A stretch of DNA of 8,717 bases from an uncultured Clostridia bacterium. Its GTDB lineage: Bacteria; Bacillota; Clostridia; Tissierellales; Peptoniphilaceae. The DNA is taken from positions 1-8,717 of the forward strand of contig CAMEGD010000059.1 in assembly GCA_945916025.1 (NCBI GenBank). The letters are read 5' to 3'. Made by a program: the position numbers and the translations under genes. Below are positions 1-6,300 of the stretch, one piece after another (the first letter of the stretch is position 1; each line of letters begins with the position of its first letter). The notes under the pieces were generated by a model. The model worked only from the letters and a program-made list of their open reading frames with translations. It was not told the origin of the DNA and made no database searches.

Positions 1-443
1 TTGTTTTTCTTGTGCATTCCTAAAGCCAAGGGTGAATCCTTGTACTCATCTCCAAAAGTATATTCCATTTTGTTTCTATACCTTTCGAAAACCGGATTTT
101 CTACTACTTCTTCTACTTCAAGTCCTATACTATTAAAAAGATCCCTTATTTGTCTTTCTTTGTACTTAATCTCTTCTTCATAGGAAATACTTTGGTAGCT
201 GCAACCTCCACATTGATCTCTATGGACACAGCCTTCATAGTCTTCTAAGTAAGACTTTTCTAGGATATTATACAATTTGCCTTCCCTGTATTCTGGCCTG
301 TTTCTTCCTGGTACTACTTGGACCTTTTGGCCAACAAGGGCATTTTTTATGTGAATTTCTCTATTGTCATCTCCGTAAGTTCCTATTCCTAGGTTAGGAT
401 ATTTTGTATCTATAATTATTACTTCTTTTAGTTTTTTTGCCAT
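1..443 (-). CDS. rlmD: 23S rRNA (uracil-5-)-methyltransferase, RlmD/RumA type (5' part only)
   Basis: This is the N-terminal 147 codons of a TrmA/RumA-family RNA methyltransferase; the rest runs off the left edge. The family uses S-adenosylmethionine to make 5-methyluridine in 23S rRNA in the cytoplasm. Residues 1 to about 60 fit a TRAM RNA-binding domain. Next comes the 4Fe-4S cysteine cluster, Cys72, Cys78 and Cys81 in the pattern GC-x5-CGGC, with the fourth cysteine expected beyond the edge. The segment YRNKMEYTFG at about 122-131 is typical of RlmD-like enzymes. The ATG at 441-443 follows an AGAGGTG ribosome binding site. The SAM-binding and catalytic half is not visible, so RlmC, RlmD and RlmCD activity cannot be told apart. 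The gene is divergent from the deacetylase, with 116 bp between the two starts. Confidence 0.88.
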   Translation of the reverse strand, partial: MAKKLKEVIIIDTKYPNLGIGTYGDDNREIHIKNALVGQKVQVVPGRNRPEYREGKLYNILEKSYLEDYEGCVHRDQCGGCSYQSISYEEEIKYKERQIRDLFNSIGLEVEEVVENPVFERYRNKMEYTFGDEYKDSPLALGMHKKN

Positions 444-527
444 TTTTACACCTCTTTATTATTTTATCATAAAGTAGTTACAATTTTGTTACTTTTACCT
501 ATTTGTGGTTAATCTTCTAAGGCTTTG

Positions 528-559
528 TGATATAATTAAGGCTAATTGAAGGAGGTTTT
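528..559 (+). promoter_or_regulatory. Extended -10 promoter and ribosome binding site of the deacetylase gene
   Basis: TGATATAAT at 528-536 is a perfect extended -10 element (TGnTATAAT). The -35 region is weak: GTTAAT at 508-513 with a 17-bp spacer, as expected when the TG extension compensates. AAGGAGG at 549-555 lies four bases before the ATG at 560. Confidence 0.6.
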
Positions 560-1441
560 ATGAAAAGAAAAATTTTTGGACTTATATTTATTTTTTTACT
601 TGTAATTTTTCCTAGTAAATCTTTTGCGTCTGATTATCCAAATAATTCTGAAACAATAAAAAACAGGATTTTGAATGAGGCTAAGGTTGTTAGTGAAGAA
701 ATATTGCAGGGGATTGATGAAGAAGAAGTTTCTTATAAAATCAACGATAAGGCTAGAAGAATTCCAGTTTTAATGTTTCATGAAGTGGGATATGGAAATA
801 CTAAGGAATACAGTGATGCAAACTTTATTCTAAAGGAAGGCTTAGAATCTAAGCTAATGTATCTTTCAAGTAATGGCTATAAGACTATTACCATGAATGA
901 CCTATACAACAACTGGACCAGGGGAACTGAACTTCCAGAAAAACCAGTTATCTTAACCTTTGATGATGGCTATGCTTCTCACTTTACCTTTGTAAAGGAT
1001 TCTTTTAAAAGATTTAATGCAGTAGGTACCTTTTATATTATTCAAGATAGGTTATTTATGGATATTAAGGATAGGAATGTTGAAGGACTAAAGAGCCTAC
1101 ACAAGGCTGGAATGGAAATTGGAGTTCACTCTTATTCACATCCTGACTTTTGGACTATCTCTTATGATGAAATATATAAGGAAATTGGAACTAGTAAGAA
1201 GTTTCTTGAGGATACCCTAGGAATGAAGGTACTAACCTTTTCTTATCCTTATGGAAACTTTAATCAAAATGCCATTGATATTTTAAAGGAAATGGGCTTT
1301 AGAACAGCCGTTACTACTAAAAACGGTGTGGGAGACCCATATCAGTTTAATGAAGATGCTCAGCTAAAAATATCTAGATATAATGTAGATGTTAATACTT
1401 CTGATGAAGCCTTTATAAAAATGTTAAATGGAACTTATTAA
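560..1441 (+). CDS. Secreted polysaccharide deacetylase (CE4 / NodB homology domain)
   Basis: The 293-residue product carries a signal peptide or N-terminal anchor (residues 1-24: KRK, a hydrophobic stretch, then SFAS), so it acts outside the membrane. Residues about 68-290 form a carbohydrate esterase family 4 domain. The segment PVLMFHEV is at 69-76. Motif 1, TFDDGY at 133-138, supplies the catalytic Asp135 and the metal ligand Asp136. Motif 2 is HSYSH, with metal ligands His190 and His194. Motif 3, SYPYG, is at 228-232. The family removes N-acetyl groups (or related acyl groups) from peptidoglycan, chitooligosaccharides or poly-N-acetylglucosamine; the substrate here cannot be read from sequence. 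Residues 25-65 are polar and probably helical, perhaps a linker. The gene appears to stand alone, with its own promoter and a terminator directly behind it. Confidence 0.92.
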   Translation: MKRKIFGLIFIFLLVIFPSKSFASDYPNNSETIKNRILNEAKVVSEEILQGIDEEEVSYKINDKARRIPVLMFHEVGYGNTKEYSDANFILKEGLESKLMYLSSNGYKTITMNDLYNNWTRGTELPEKPVILTFDDGYASHFTFVKDSFKRFNAVGTFYIIQDRLFMDIKDRNVEGLKSLHKAGMEIGVHSYSHPDFWTISYDEIYKEIGTSKKFLEDTLGMKVLTFSYPYGNFNQNAIDILKEMGFRTAVTTKNGVGDPYQFNEDAQLKISRYNVDVNTSDEAFIKMLNGTY

Positions 1442-1445
1442 ATGC

Positions 1446-1478
1446 AAAATCCGACTAGACTCCTAGCCGGATTTTTTT
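1446..1478. terminator. Intrinsic terminator between convergent genes
   Basis: AAAATCCG-A-CTAG pairs with CTAG-C-CGGATTTT around an ACTC loop, giving 12 pairs and one A/C mismatch. On the plus strand a run of seven T follows (1472-1478), which ends the deacetylase transcript. On the minus strand the hairpin is followed by only four T, so it may also serve the ABC permease gene, which ends at 1483, but less strongly. Confidence 0.8.
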
Positions 1479-1482
1479 GTTC

Positions 1483-2742
1483 TTATTTTTTCTTTCTTTT
1501 AAATCTATTCCAAAATTTGTTTCTATTTCCATAGTTAAGAGATGATGATCTGTAAAGCTTAACTGATAGGAATGACAGAATTATTGACGTTACTATTAGT
1601 ATTCCTAATGAAATTCCAACTTCCATAAGGGAAATATCTGTAAGGGCATATCTTGCATGCATAGTAAACATGGAAGAAAATGGCAAATAGGATAAAACCT
1701 TTAGAAGTAAGTTTTCAGGGTTATTAATATTTGATAGGGCCATTATTGTAGAAAAATAAACTGCTACTACTATTATCATAACTGGGCCCACTGCTGTATT
1801 TATTTCTTCTGTATTGGACACAGTAGCTCCTAAAGCTGCATAAATGTAAAGATACATTATATATCCAAATACGAAGAATAATAGAGCTATTATTATACTA
1901 GTTGGATCAACTGTAATGTCAATATTTTGAATCATATTTTTTATAAATTCCCAGTTAATTGCCACTGCTATTACTGTGGCTATTCCAATAAACACTATAG
2001 AAATTAGTGACTGTACAAAGGAGGCCATAACCTTACCATTAATTAAGTGCTTAGCATCTGTGGATGTAATTAAGAGCTCCATAGTTCTATCGTTTTTCTC
2101 CCTGGCCACGTTCATAGATGCAACTTGACCATTCATAACTATTAGAATATATAGAACAATACTAATTCCCATACTTATAGGTGCAGTAAGGGTATTGTTT
2201 ACACCTAAGGAAATAACATTTGTATTAACTACTGCATTTGCTTCAACTTGTCTAACTTCCTCTAAGGAAATTCCCCTTTCTTCTAAATCCCTATTAATAA
2301 CAAAATTTTTAAGCCCTTCCTGAATTATATAGGTATCAGTAGGAATAGCTGGTGTCTTGTCATAGATTATATCTATGTTTTTATCGTCTTTTAAGACTAG
2401 TCCTGAATTATAGGTCCCATCTTTTATTTTATTTTCTAGGCCATTTTGGTCCTTTTCTAAAGTAAACTTATAGCCTGGGAATAAACTTGTAAATACAGAA
2501 TCCTCTATACCTTGGTTTTCATTTATAAAACCAATATTTTTTTCTTGTCCTCCAAGAACTTCTTCCATTATAGCATCAGGATTAGTAGCGTCAAAATTTG
2601 ACATTTCATTTTGAACTACAACCTTAAAGAATATGGACAAGGCTATTAGTCCAATCATAAAGAACAAGGTTGAAAAGATAAAAGTCTTGGATTTTATATT
2701 GTTTCTAAGTTCATATTTAAATACTGTAAAAGTCTTATTCAT
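1483..2742 (-). CDS. ABC-2 type exporter permease (NatB/YhaP-like)
   Basis: The 419-residue protein has the NatB/YhaP layout. One membrane helix lies at about 21-43, then a large extracytoplasmic domain at about 45-185. A block of further helices follows at roughly 187-206, 238-263, 282-307, 317-336 and 373-395, with a basic C-terminal tail (RFKRKKK). Between helices two and three sits a cytoplasmic segment, AREKNDRTMELL at 213-224, matching the EK-x-RT-x-E-x-L pattern typical of this permease family. It pairs with the ATPase encoded just upstream. The coding regions overlap by 8 bp and GGAGG (2748-2752) lies five bases before the ATG, which implies translational coupling. Relatives export sodium ions, peptides or antimicrobial compounds; the substrate is unknown here. 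Confidence 0.88.
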   Translation of the reverse strand: MNKTFTVFKYELRNNIKSKTFIFSTLFFMIGLIALSIFFKVVVQNEMSNFDATNPDAIMEEVLGGQEKNIGFINENQGIEDSVFTSLFPGYKFTLEKDQNGLENKIKDGTYNSGLVLKDDKNIDIIYDKTPAIPTDTYIIQEGLKNFVINRDLEERGISLEEVRQVEANAVVNTNVISLGVNNTLTAPISMGISIVLYILIVMNGQVASMNVAREKNDRTMELLITSTDAKHLINGKVMASFVQSLISIVFIGIATVIAVAINWEFIKNMIQNIDITVDPTSIIIALLFFVFGYIMYLYIYAALGATVSNTEEINTAVGPVMIIVVAVYFSTIMALSNINNPENLLLKVLSYLPFSSMFTMHARYALTDISLMEVGISLGILIVTSIILSFLSVKLYRSSSLNYGNRNKFWNRFKRKKK

Positions 2743-3646
2743 TATTGCCTCCTACTGTATCAATGAAGATGTCATAAAGGGATGGTTCGTAATTTTCAAA
2801 CCTTTCTATGCTTACTCCTATGTTTAGTAGGTCTTGGAGAAAGTCCTTTTTGTCTGAATTATTAAGGGAGATTACAAGGCTATCATCAATTCTTTCAACT
2901 TCAACATTTCCAATTTGACTTTTTATATATAGTTCAAGTTGGTCAAGGTCCATATTGTCTGCCTTTAAGGCTAATCTTCCCCTACCTTCTTTTTTCTTTA
3001 TATTAGAAATTGTATCCGAAACGACTATGTCCCCCTTATTAATAATAGTAAGGTCATCGCACATATCTTCAACATATCCCATTTGGTGAGAAGAAAATAT
3101 CATGTAATTTCCCTTTTTAGTTACATCTGCAACAAGGTCCCTAAGGATTTTTGAGTTTACTGGGTCAAGACCAGAAAAAGGTTCATCTAAAATTACAATC
3201 TCAGGGTCATTCATAAGGGCTTGGACTATTTGGACCTTTTGTTGGTTTCCCTTTGAAAGGGTTTCTAATTTTTTATTTGCATATTCTGAAAGTTCAACTT
3301 TCTCAAGGATTTCTAAAATGCTTTTCTTGGCAGCATTTGGATCTATGCCCCTGAGTTTAGAAAGATAAATTAGCTGGTCTAATATCTTGTGTTTTTGGTA
3401 TAACCCTCTTTCTTCTGGTAAATAACCTATCTTGTAGTCCTTTGCCTTAAAGAGTTTACCATCTATTGTTATAGACCCAGAGTCAAACTTAAAAACATCC
3501 ATTAAGCCCCTTATGGTTGTAGTCTTGCCTGCACCATTCCTACCTAAAAAGGCCATTGGTCTTCCCTTTTGAACTTCAAAGTTAAGGCCGTGGAGAATCT
3601 CTGTTTGGTCATAAGACTTGTAAATGTCTTTAAATTGTATTGTCAT
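2735..3646 (-). CDS. ABC exporter ATP-binding protein (NatA/YhaQ-like)
   Basis: This 303-residue cytoplasmic ATPase powers the permease encoded next to it. Walker A is GRNGAGKT at 35-42. The Q-loop position reads YLPEERGLY at 75-83, with Glu instead of Gln, a form common in this subfamily. The signature is the variant LSKGN at 130-134, Walker B is VILDEP at 151-156, the D-loop is SGLD at 158-161, and the switch histidine is His187. After about residue 215 a C-terminal domain ends in EPSLYDIFI, as in YhaQ-type ATPases (DUF4162-like). This domain makes it longer than plain NatA. AAGGAG at 3653-3658 lies six bases before the ATG. A consensus-like promoter and an overlapping palindrome lie upstream. 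No sensor kinase or regulator gene is visible nearby. Confidence 0.92.
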   Translation of the reverse strand: MTIQFKDIYKSYDQTEILHGLNFEVQKGRPMAFLGRNGAGKTTTIRGLMDVFKFDSGSITIDGKLFKAKDYKIGYLPEERGLYQKHKILDQLIYLSKLRGIDPNAAKKSILEILEKVELSEYANKKLETLSKGNQQKVQIVQALMNDPEIVILDEPFSGLDPVNSKILRDLVADVTKKGNYMIFSSHQMGYVEDMCDDLTIINKGDIVVSDTISNIKKKEGRGRLALKADNMDLDQLELYIKSQIGNVEVERIDDSLVISLNNSDKKDFLQDLLNIGVSIERFENYEPSLYDIFIDTVGGNNE

Positions 3647-3677
3647 CTTCTTCTCCTTTATTCTATTTCGAATTATT

Positions 3678-3699
3678 TCTAATTAGATTTTAAATCTAA
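3678..3699. promoter_or_regulatory. Palindromic operator candidate over the exporter promoter
   Basis: TTAGATTT and AAATCTAA (3683-3690 and 3692-3699) form a perfect 8-bp inverted repeat around a single central base. It covers the -10 hexamer of the exporter promoter. A second palindrome, TCTAATTAGA (3678-3687), overlaps it, so the pentamer TCTAA/TTAGA occurs three times. Bound protein here would block polymerase. The regulator is not identifiable from this window. Confidence 0.4.
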
Positions 3700-3715
3700 G
3701 TTTTGTTTTTGTCAA
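3687..3715 (-). promoter_or_regulatory. Promoter of the ABC exporter operon
   Basis: On the minus strand a perfect -35 TTGACA (3710-3715) is followed by a 17-bp spacer and TAAAAT (3687-3692). Transcription would start near 3680, leaving a leader of about 35 bases before the ATPase gene. Confidence 0.75.
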
Positions 3716-3785
3716 TTCTATTTTATTTTATCGACCCTCAAGGTACAAGTCAAATGAAATATATACTAGAAAAGTAAAATCACAT

Positions 3786-3819
3786 AAAAAGAGCCCTAAA
3801 TCATTTTGACTTAAAGCTC
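3786..3819 (-). terminator. Minus-strand intrinsic terminator in the nrdJ-exporter gap
   Basis: Read on the minus strand, 3819-3791 folds into an unbroken 13-bp hairpin (GAGC...GCTC ends, three G·U wobbles, loop AAA), followed directly by five U. On the plus strand the three wobbles become A/C mismatches, so it is strand-specific. It would stop read-through from nrdJ, whose stop codon is about 200 bases upstream, or end a separate small RNA. Confidence 0.65.
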
Positions 3820-3834
3820 AAATAATTATAATAT
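3806..3834 (+). promoter_or_regulatory. Possible plus-strand promoter in the gene-free stretch
   Basis: TTGACT (3806-3811), a 17-bp spacer and TAATAT (3829-3834) resemble a sigma-A promoter. TATAAT also occurs at 3827-3832, with shorter spacing. No plus-strand gene follows, so it would drive only a short RNA antisense to the nrdJ downstream region. In such AT-rich DNA, chance matches are common. Confidence 0.2.
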
Positions 3835-3835
3835 T

Positions 3836-3929
3836 TTGTACGCTTTAATAGTAGCTTTTCATTGATAATGAATTGTCCATTATTCTAACTCTCAAATTAT
3901 AAATTATACTAAATAAGAAAAGCGTACAA
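3836..3929. repeat. 94-bp unit bounded by 11-bp inverted repeats
   Basis: TTGTACGCTTT (3836-3846) is the exact reverse complement of AAAGCGTACAA (3919-3929). The 72 bp between them are noncoding and include a small hairpin, TTCATT-GAT-AATGAA (3858-3872). The ends are the only GC-containing words in a very AT-rich area. The unit could be a MITE-like remnant, a pair of regulator sites or part of an RNA fold. No clear target-site duplication flanks it. Confidence 0.4.
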
Positions 3930-3961
3930 TTATTTTATAAATTTAAATTTTTAAATTTATA

Positions 3962-3994
3962 AGACCTTAAGGCATTATACATGCTTCAAGGTCT
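3962..3994 (-). terminator. Stem-loop just downstream of nrdJ
   Basis: AGACCTT/AAGGTCT arms continue past one mismatch into AGGCAT/ATGCTT, with one G·U pair on the plus-strand reading, around a 5-base loop: about 13 pairs. It starts 26 bases after the nrdJ stop codon. On the minus strand the tail (TTATAAATTT) is AU-rich but not a clean U run, so it may be a weak terminator or a 3'-end protecting stem. An AT-only 12-bp inverted repeat (3935-3946 with 3951-3962) follows. Confidence 0.45.
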
Positions 3995-4019
3995 AAATTT
4001 ATTTTAACTTATTATTTTA

Positions 4020-6140
4020 TTATACTGCACATGGGCTGTAGCCACAATCTTGACATTCCTCACAGCCACCTGACTTGTTCATTGTACCACCACACATTGG
4101 ACATACTCCAGGGTTTTCTTCTAGTTCTTTTACTATTTCTCTGTTAAGTTCGTCTTGTAACTCTTGGATTCTATTTTTCTTAGTAGAGTCTGTTGTTAAG
4201 ATTCCTGCCCTTTCACATCCATCTCTATAGATAGTTATTCCCTTTACTCCCTTTTCCCATGCGTATTTATATAGGTCTTCTACTTCTTCTACTGTAAATT
4301 CGTTAGGAACATTTACTGTTGATGAAATCGATGCATCTATAAATTTTTGGAAGGCTGATTGAACTTCTATACGTTTTTTGTAGCTTAGCTTGTCTGCTGT
4401 TACTATAAAGCTTGGTAGTTCTTCTTCAGATGTTAAGTCATTTGCATTCATATACTTTCTAACTATTTCTGAGTAAACCTTGTAATAGGTGTCTATTCCA
4501 TGGATAGACTCAGTTTTTCTTGTATATGATATTTGGAATAATGGTTCAACTCCATTACTACATCCGATTAAGGTAGATATACTGCCTGTTGGTGCAATTG
4601 TTAGTAATTGTGAATTTCTAAGTCCATGTTCTTTTATTAGCTCTAATACTTCTTCGTCTGCATTGTGAAGTAAGAATGGGCTCTTAAGAACGTATTCTGC
4701 CTTGTAAGCTGGGAAAGGTCCATCTTCTTTTGCTAGTAGGGCAGATTGTCTTAGGGCTTCATTTATTAATAGTCTACCAATTTGGTTTATTAGAGATATA
4801 GATTCGCTTGAACCGTACTCTATTCCCATTTTTATAAAGGTATCTGCAAGTCCCATAATTCCAAGGCCAATTTGTCTAAGGTCATAACAAACTTCTTTTT
4901 GCTCATTTAGTGGATGAAGTTTCATGTTTTCATCTAGGACGCCATTAAGATAAATTACACCATTTCTAACCATTTCTGCAAATTTTTCAAATTCAAATCT
5001 GGCATATATTGTAAATGGATGTTTTACAAATTCTCCTAGGTTTATTGAGGCTAAATTACATGACCCAAAAGCTGGTAATGGCTCTTCTGCACATGGATTT
5101 ACTCCTGCATATTCAAAGGTAGGATCTTCACTCATTAGGTGCCAAGAATTAATCTTGTCCCAATATAAAATTCCAGGTTCAGCCATTCTCCAGTTGTTAA
5201 TGGCTAATTTTCTAAATAAGTCTTTAGCATCAACTTCTTTTTCTATTTTTTCTCCAGTGGCTTCTACTACAAATCTTTGAGTAAATGGTTTATCTGCCAT
5301 TACTGCATCCATAAACTCGTTGTTTACATTTACTGATATGTTAGCACTAGTCACCTTGTTTAGGTCTGATTTTACGGCTATAAACTCTTCAAGGTCAGGG
5401 TGGGTACAATCCATATTAAGCATTAGAGCCCCTCGTCTTCCCTTCATTCCAATAAGGGAGGTAGTTTGAGAGAATAAATCCATAAAGGATACTGCCCCTG
5501 TTGTTGTAGCAGCAGCATTGTTTACTTTAGAACCACGAGGTCTTAGTTTTGAAATGTTTAGACCAACTCCTCCACCATAACTATAAGTTCTAGCTAAGTG
5601 TTTAGCTGTGTCGTAAATTTCTTCTATGGAATCTCCTACTTTTGGTAAAACATAACAGTTTGATAGGGTGATTTTCTTTCCGTACTTGTCTAGTCCCCTA
5701 CCAGCTAAAATTCTACCTGCTGGCATAAACTTTTTGTCTTTTATTGCCTTCTTTATAGGATCAAAGTTTCCACTTGTTCTATTTATAAAGTCTTCAAAGG
5801 ACTCACTATCAAACCTGTATTTTTTTTCATATATATCTCTTTGAAGGTCAGTCATGTCCCAACCTTCTTTTCTTAGTTTTTCACGTTCTTGTCTATAGAT
5901 AATGTATTTCTTAGCAACGTCAGGACGAACTTTCATAAGTTCTAATTCCACGTCGTCTTGAATCTTTTCTATTTCAAGTACTTCTTCTTGACTGTGTTTT
6001 TCTTCTATTGTTTCAGCTATTTGTCTAGAAACTTCTTCATCTACACCTAGATCAGTTTCTTGCATAGCCTTTTCAATGGCAATAACTATTTTTTCCAGTT
6101 CAAACTCTACTAAATTGCCATTTCTCTTTTTTACTTGCAT
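4020..6140 (-). CDS. nrdJ: Adenosylcobalamin-dependent ribonucleotide reductase (class II)
   Basis: This cytoplasmic enzyme reduces ribonucleotides to deoxyribonucleotides, using a thiyl radical generated from adenosylcobalamin. Numbered from the ATG at 6138-6140 (706 residues), an ATP-cone allosteric domain covers about 1-90. Redox Cys162 is in SNCYVLP. The active site NPCAE gives Asn348, the thiyl-radical Cys350 and Glu352. The second redox cysteine, Cys361, is in SCNLASINL. The phosphate-binding APTGS is at 516-520. The C-terminus is a cysteine-rich, zinc-ribbon-like tail (Cys680, 683, 693, 696, 699, 704) typical of clostridial NrdJ. No small-subunit nrdB lies nearby, which fits class II. 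A TTG at 6144-6146 keeps the frame but directly abuts GGAGG (6147-6151), so the ATG with a 6-base spacer is the start. An NrdR box and a DnaA box lie upstream. Confidence 0.93.
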   Translation of the reverse strand: MQVKKRNGNLVEFELEKIVIAIEKAMQETDLGVDEEVSRQIAETIEEKHSQEEVLEIEKIQDDVELELMKVRPDVAKKYIIYRQEREKLRKEGWDMTDLQRDIYEKKYRFDSESFEDFINRTSGNFDPIKKAIKDKKFMPAGRILAGRGLDKYGKKITLSNCYVLPKVGDSIEEIYDTAKHLARTYSYGGGVGLNISKLRPRGSKVNNAAATTTGAVSFMDLFSQTTSLIGMKGRRGALMLNMDCTHPDLEEFIAVKSDLNKVTSANISVNVNNEFMDAVMADKPFTQRFVVEATGEKIEKEVDAKDLFRKLAINNWRMAEPGILYWDKINSWHLMSEDPTFEYAGVNPCAEEPLPAFGSCNLASINLGEFVKHPFTIYARFEFEKFAEMVRNGVIYLNGVLDENMKLHPLNEQKEVCYDLRQIGLGIMGLADTFIKMGIEYGSSESISLINQIGRLLINEALRQSALLAKEDGPFPAYKAEYVLKSPFLLHNADEEVLELIKEHGLRNSQLLTIAPTGSISTLIGCSNGVEPLFQISYTRKTESIHGIDTYYKVYSEIVRKYMNANDLTSEEELPSFIVTADKLSYKKRIEVQSAFQKFIDASISSTVNVPNEFTVEEVEDLYKYAWEKGVKGITIYRDGCERAGILTTDSTKKNRIQELQDELNREIVKELEENPGVCPMCGGTMNKSGGCEECQDCGYSPCAV

Positions 6141-6149
6141 TTTCAACCT

Positions 6150-6165
6150 CCACTATATATTGTGT
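6150..6165 (-). promoter_or_regulatory. NrdR box overlapping the nrdJ ribosome binding site
   Basis: The minus strand reads ACACAATATATAGTGG, differing from the NrdR consensus ACACwATATATwGTGT only at the last base. NrdR is the (d)ATP-sensing repressor of bacterial reductase genes. The site lies about 25-35 bases downstream of the predicted start of transcription and shares two bases with the GGAGG, so repression would be by road-block. NrdR boxes usually come in pairs. No second full box is present at the usual spacing, although a half-site ACACAATAT occurs at 6217-6225. Confidence 0.7.
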
Positions 6166-6193
6166 TTTTCCCTCTTAAAATGAATCTTTTACT

Positions 6194-6222
6194 ACTATAT
6201 CATAGTATTTTGTTTTACACAA
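6194..6222 (-). promoter_or_regulatory. nrdJ promoter with extended -10
   Basis: On the minus strand TTGTGT (6217-6222) is followed by 17 bases and TATAGT (6194-6199). TG one base upstream of the -10 makes it extended (TGATATAGT). Transcription would start near 6187, about 47 bases before the ATG. A dyad TACTAT-gat-ATAGTA (6193-6207) covers the -10. Confidence 0.55.
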
Positions 6223-6243
6223 TATGGAAGATTGTACAATACT

Positions 6244-6252
6244 TGTGGATAA
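6244..6252 (-). promoter_or_regulatory. DnaA box upstream of nrdJ
   Basis: TTATCCACA on the minus strand is a perfect 9-base DnaA box. It lies about 21 bases upstream of the nrdJ -35 hexamer, in the short gap behind the S component gene. Reductase genes in Escherichia coli and Bacillus subtilis are known DnaA targets, so it may tie dNTP supply to replication initiation. It is a single copy in this gap. Confidence 0.5.
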
Positions 6253-6300
6253 ATCTTATAGCCTTGTTGGTTGCTATATTGTTAATAAAAAAAATATTTT

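Larger units (their letters stand above)
3786..3897 (-). ncRNA. Possible small RNA with its own promoter and terminator
   Basis: A perfect -10 TATAAT sits on the minus strand at 3903-3908. TTGTAC at 3924-3929 could be a -35, but the spacing of 15 is short. A very AT-rich, UP-element-like tract lies further upstream (3930-3962). A transcript starting near 3897 would run about 110 bases to the hairpin-U5 terminator at 3786-3819. No convincing reading frame lies inside. It could equally be the 3' untranslated region of nrdJ, so this is a prediction only. Confidence 0.3.

Noticed and set aside
504..512. Second DnaA box (TGTGGTTAA)
   Set aside because: It differs from the consensus TGTGGATAA at a conserved position and there is no cluster of boxes, so no origin is implied.
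3730..3777. Short plus-strand frame with peptide IDPQGTSQ, resembling the DP-x-x-TSQ segment of TnpB
   Set aside because: The match is about six residues, no zinc-finger cysteines follow, the frame stops at 3777, and no neighbouring frame continues the family. It is probably chance.
3781..3797. GGGCTCTTTTT on the minus strand, like an ISL3-family insertion sequence end
   Set aside because: It is explained by the 3' arm and U tract of the terminator hairpin; there is no partner end and no transposase remnant.
3843..3890. Eleven-codon minus-strand frame (MDNSLSMKSYY) inside the candidate small RNA
   Set aside because: It has no convincing ribosome binding site and is too short to tell from chance.
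6147..6300. Cobalamin riboswitch upstream of nrdJ or the S component
   Set aside because: A B12 element would be expected from the enzyme, but neither gap (160 and 102 bp) has room for the ~200-base fold or shows the GCCACTG-type B12 box.
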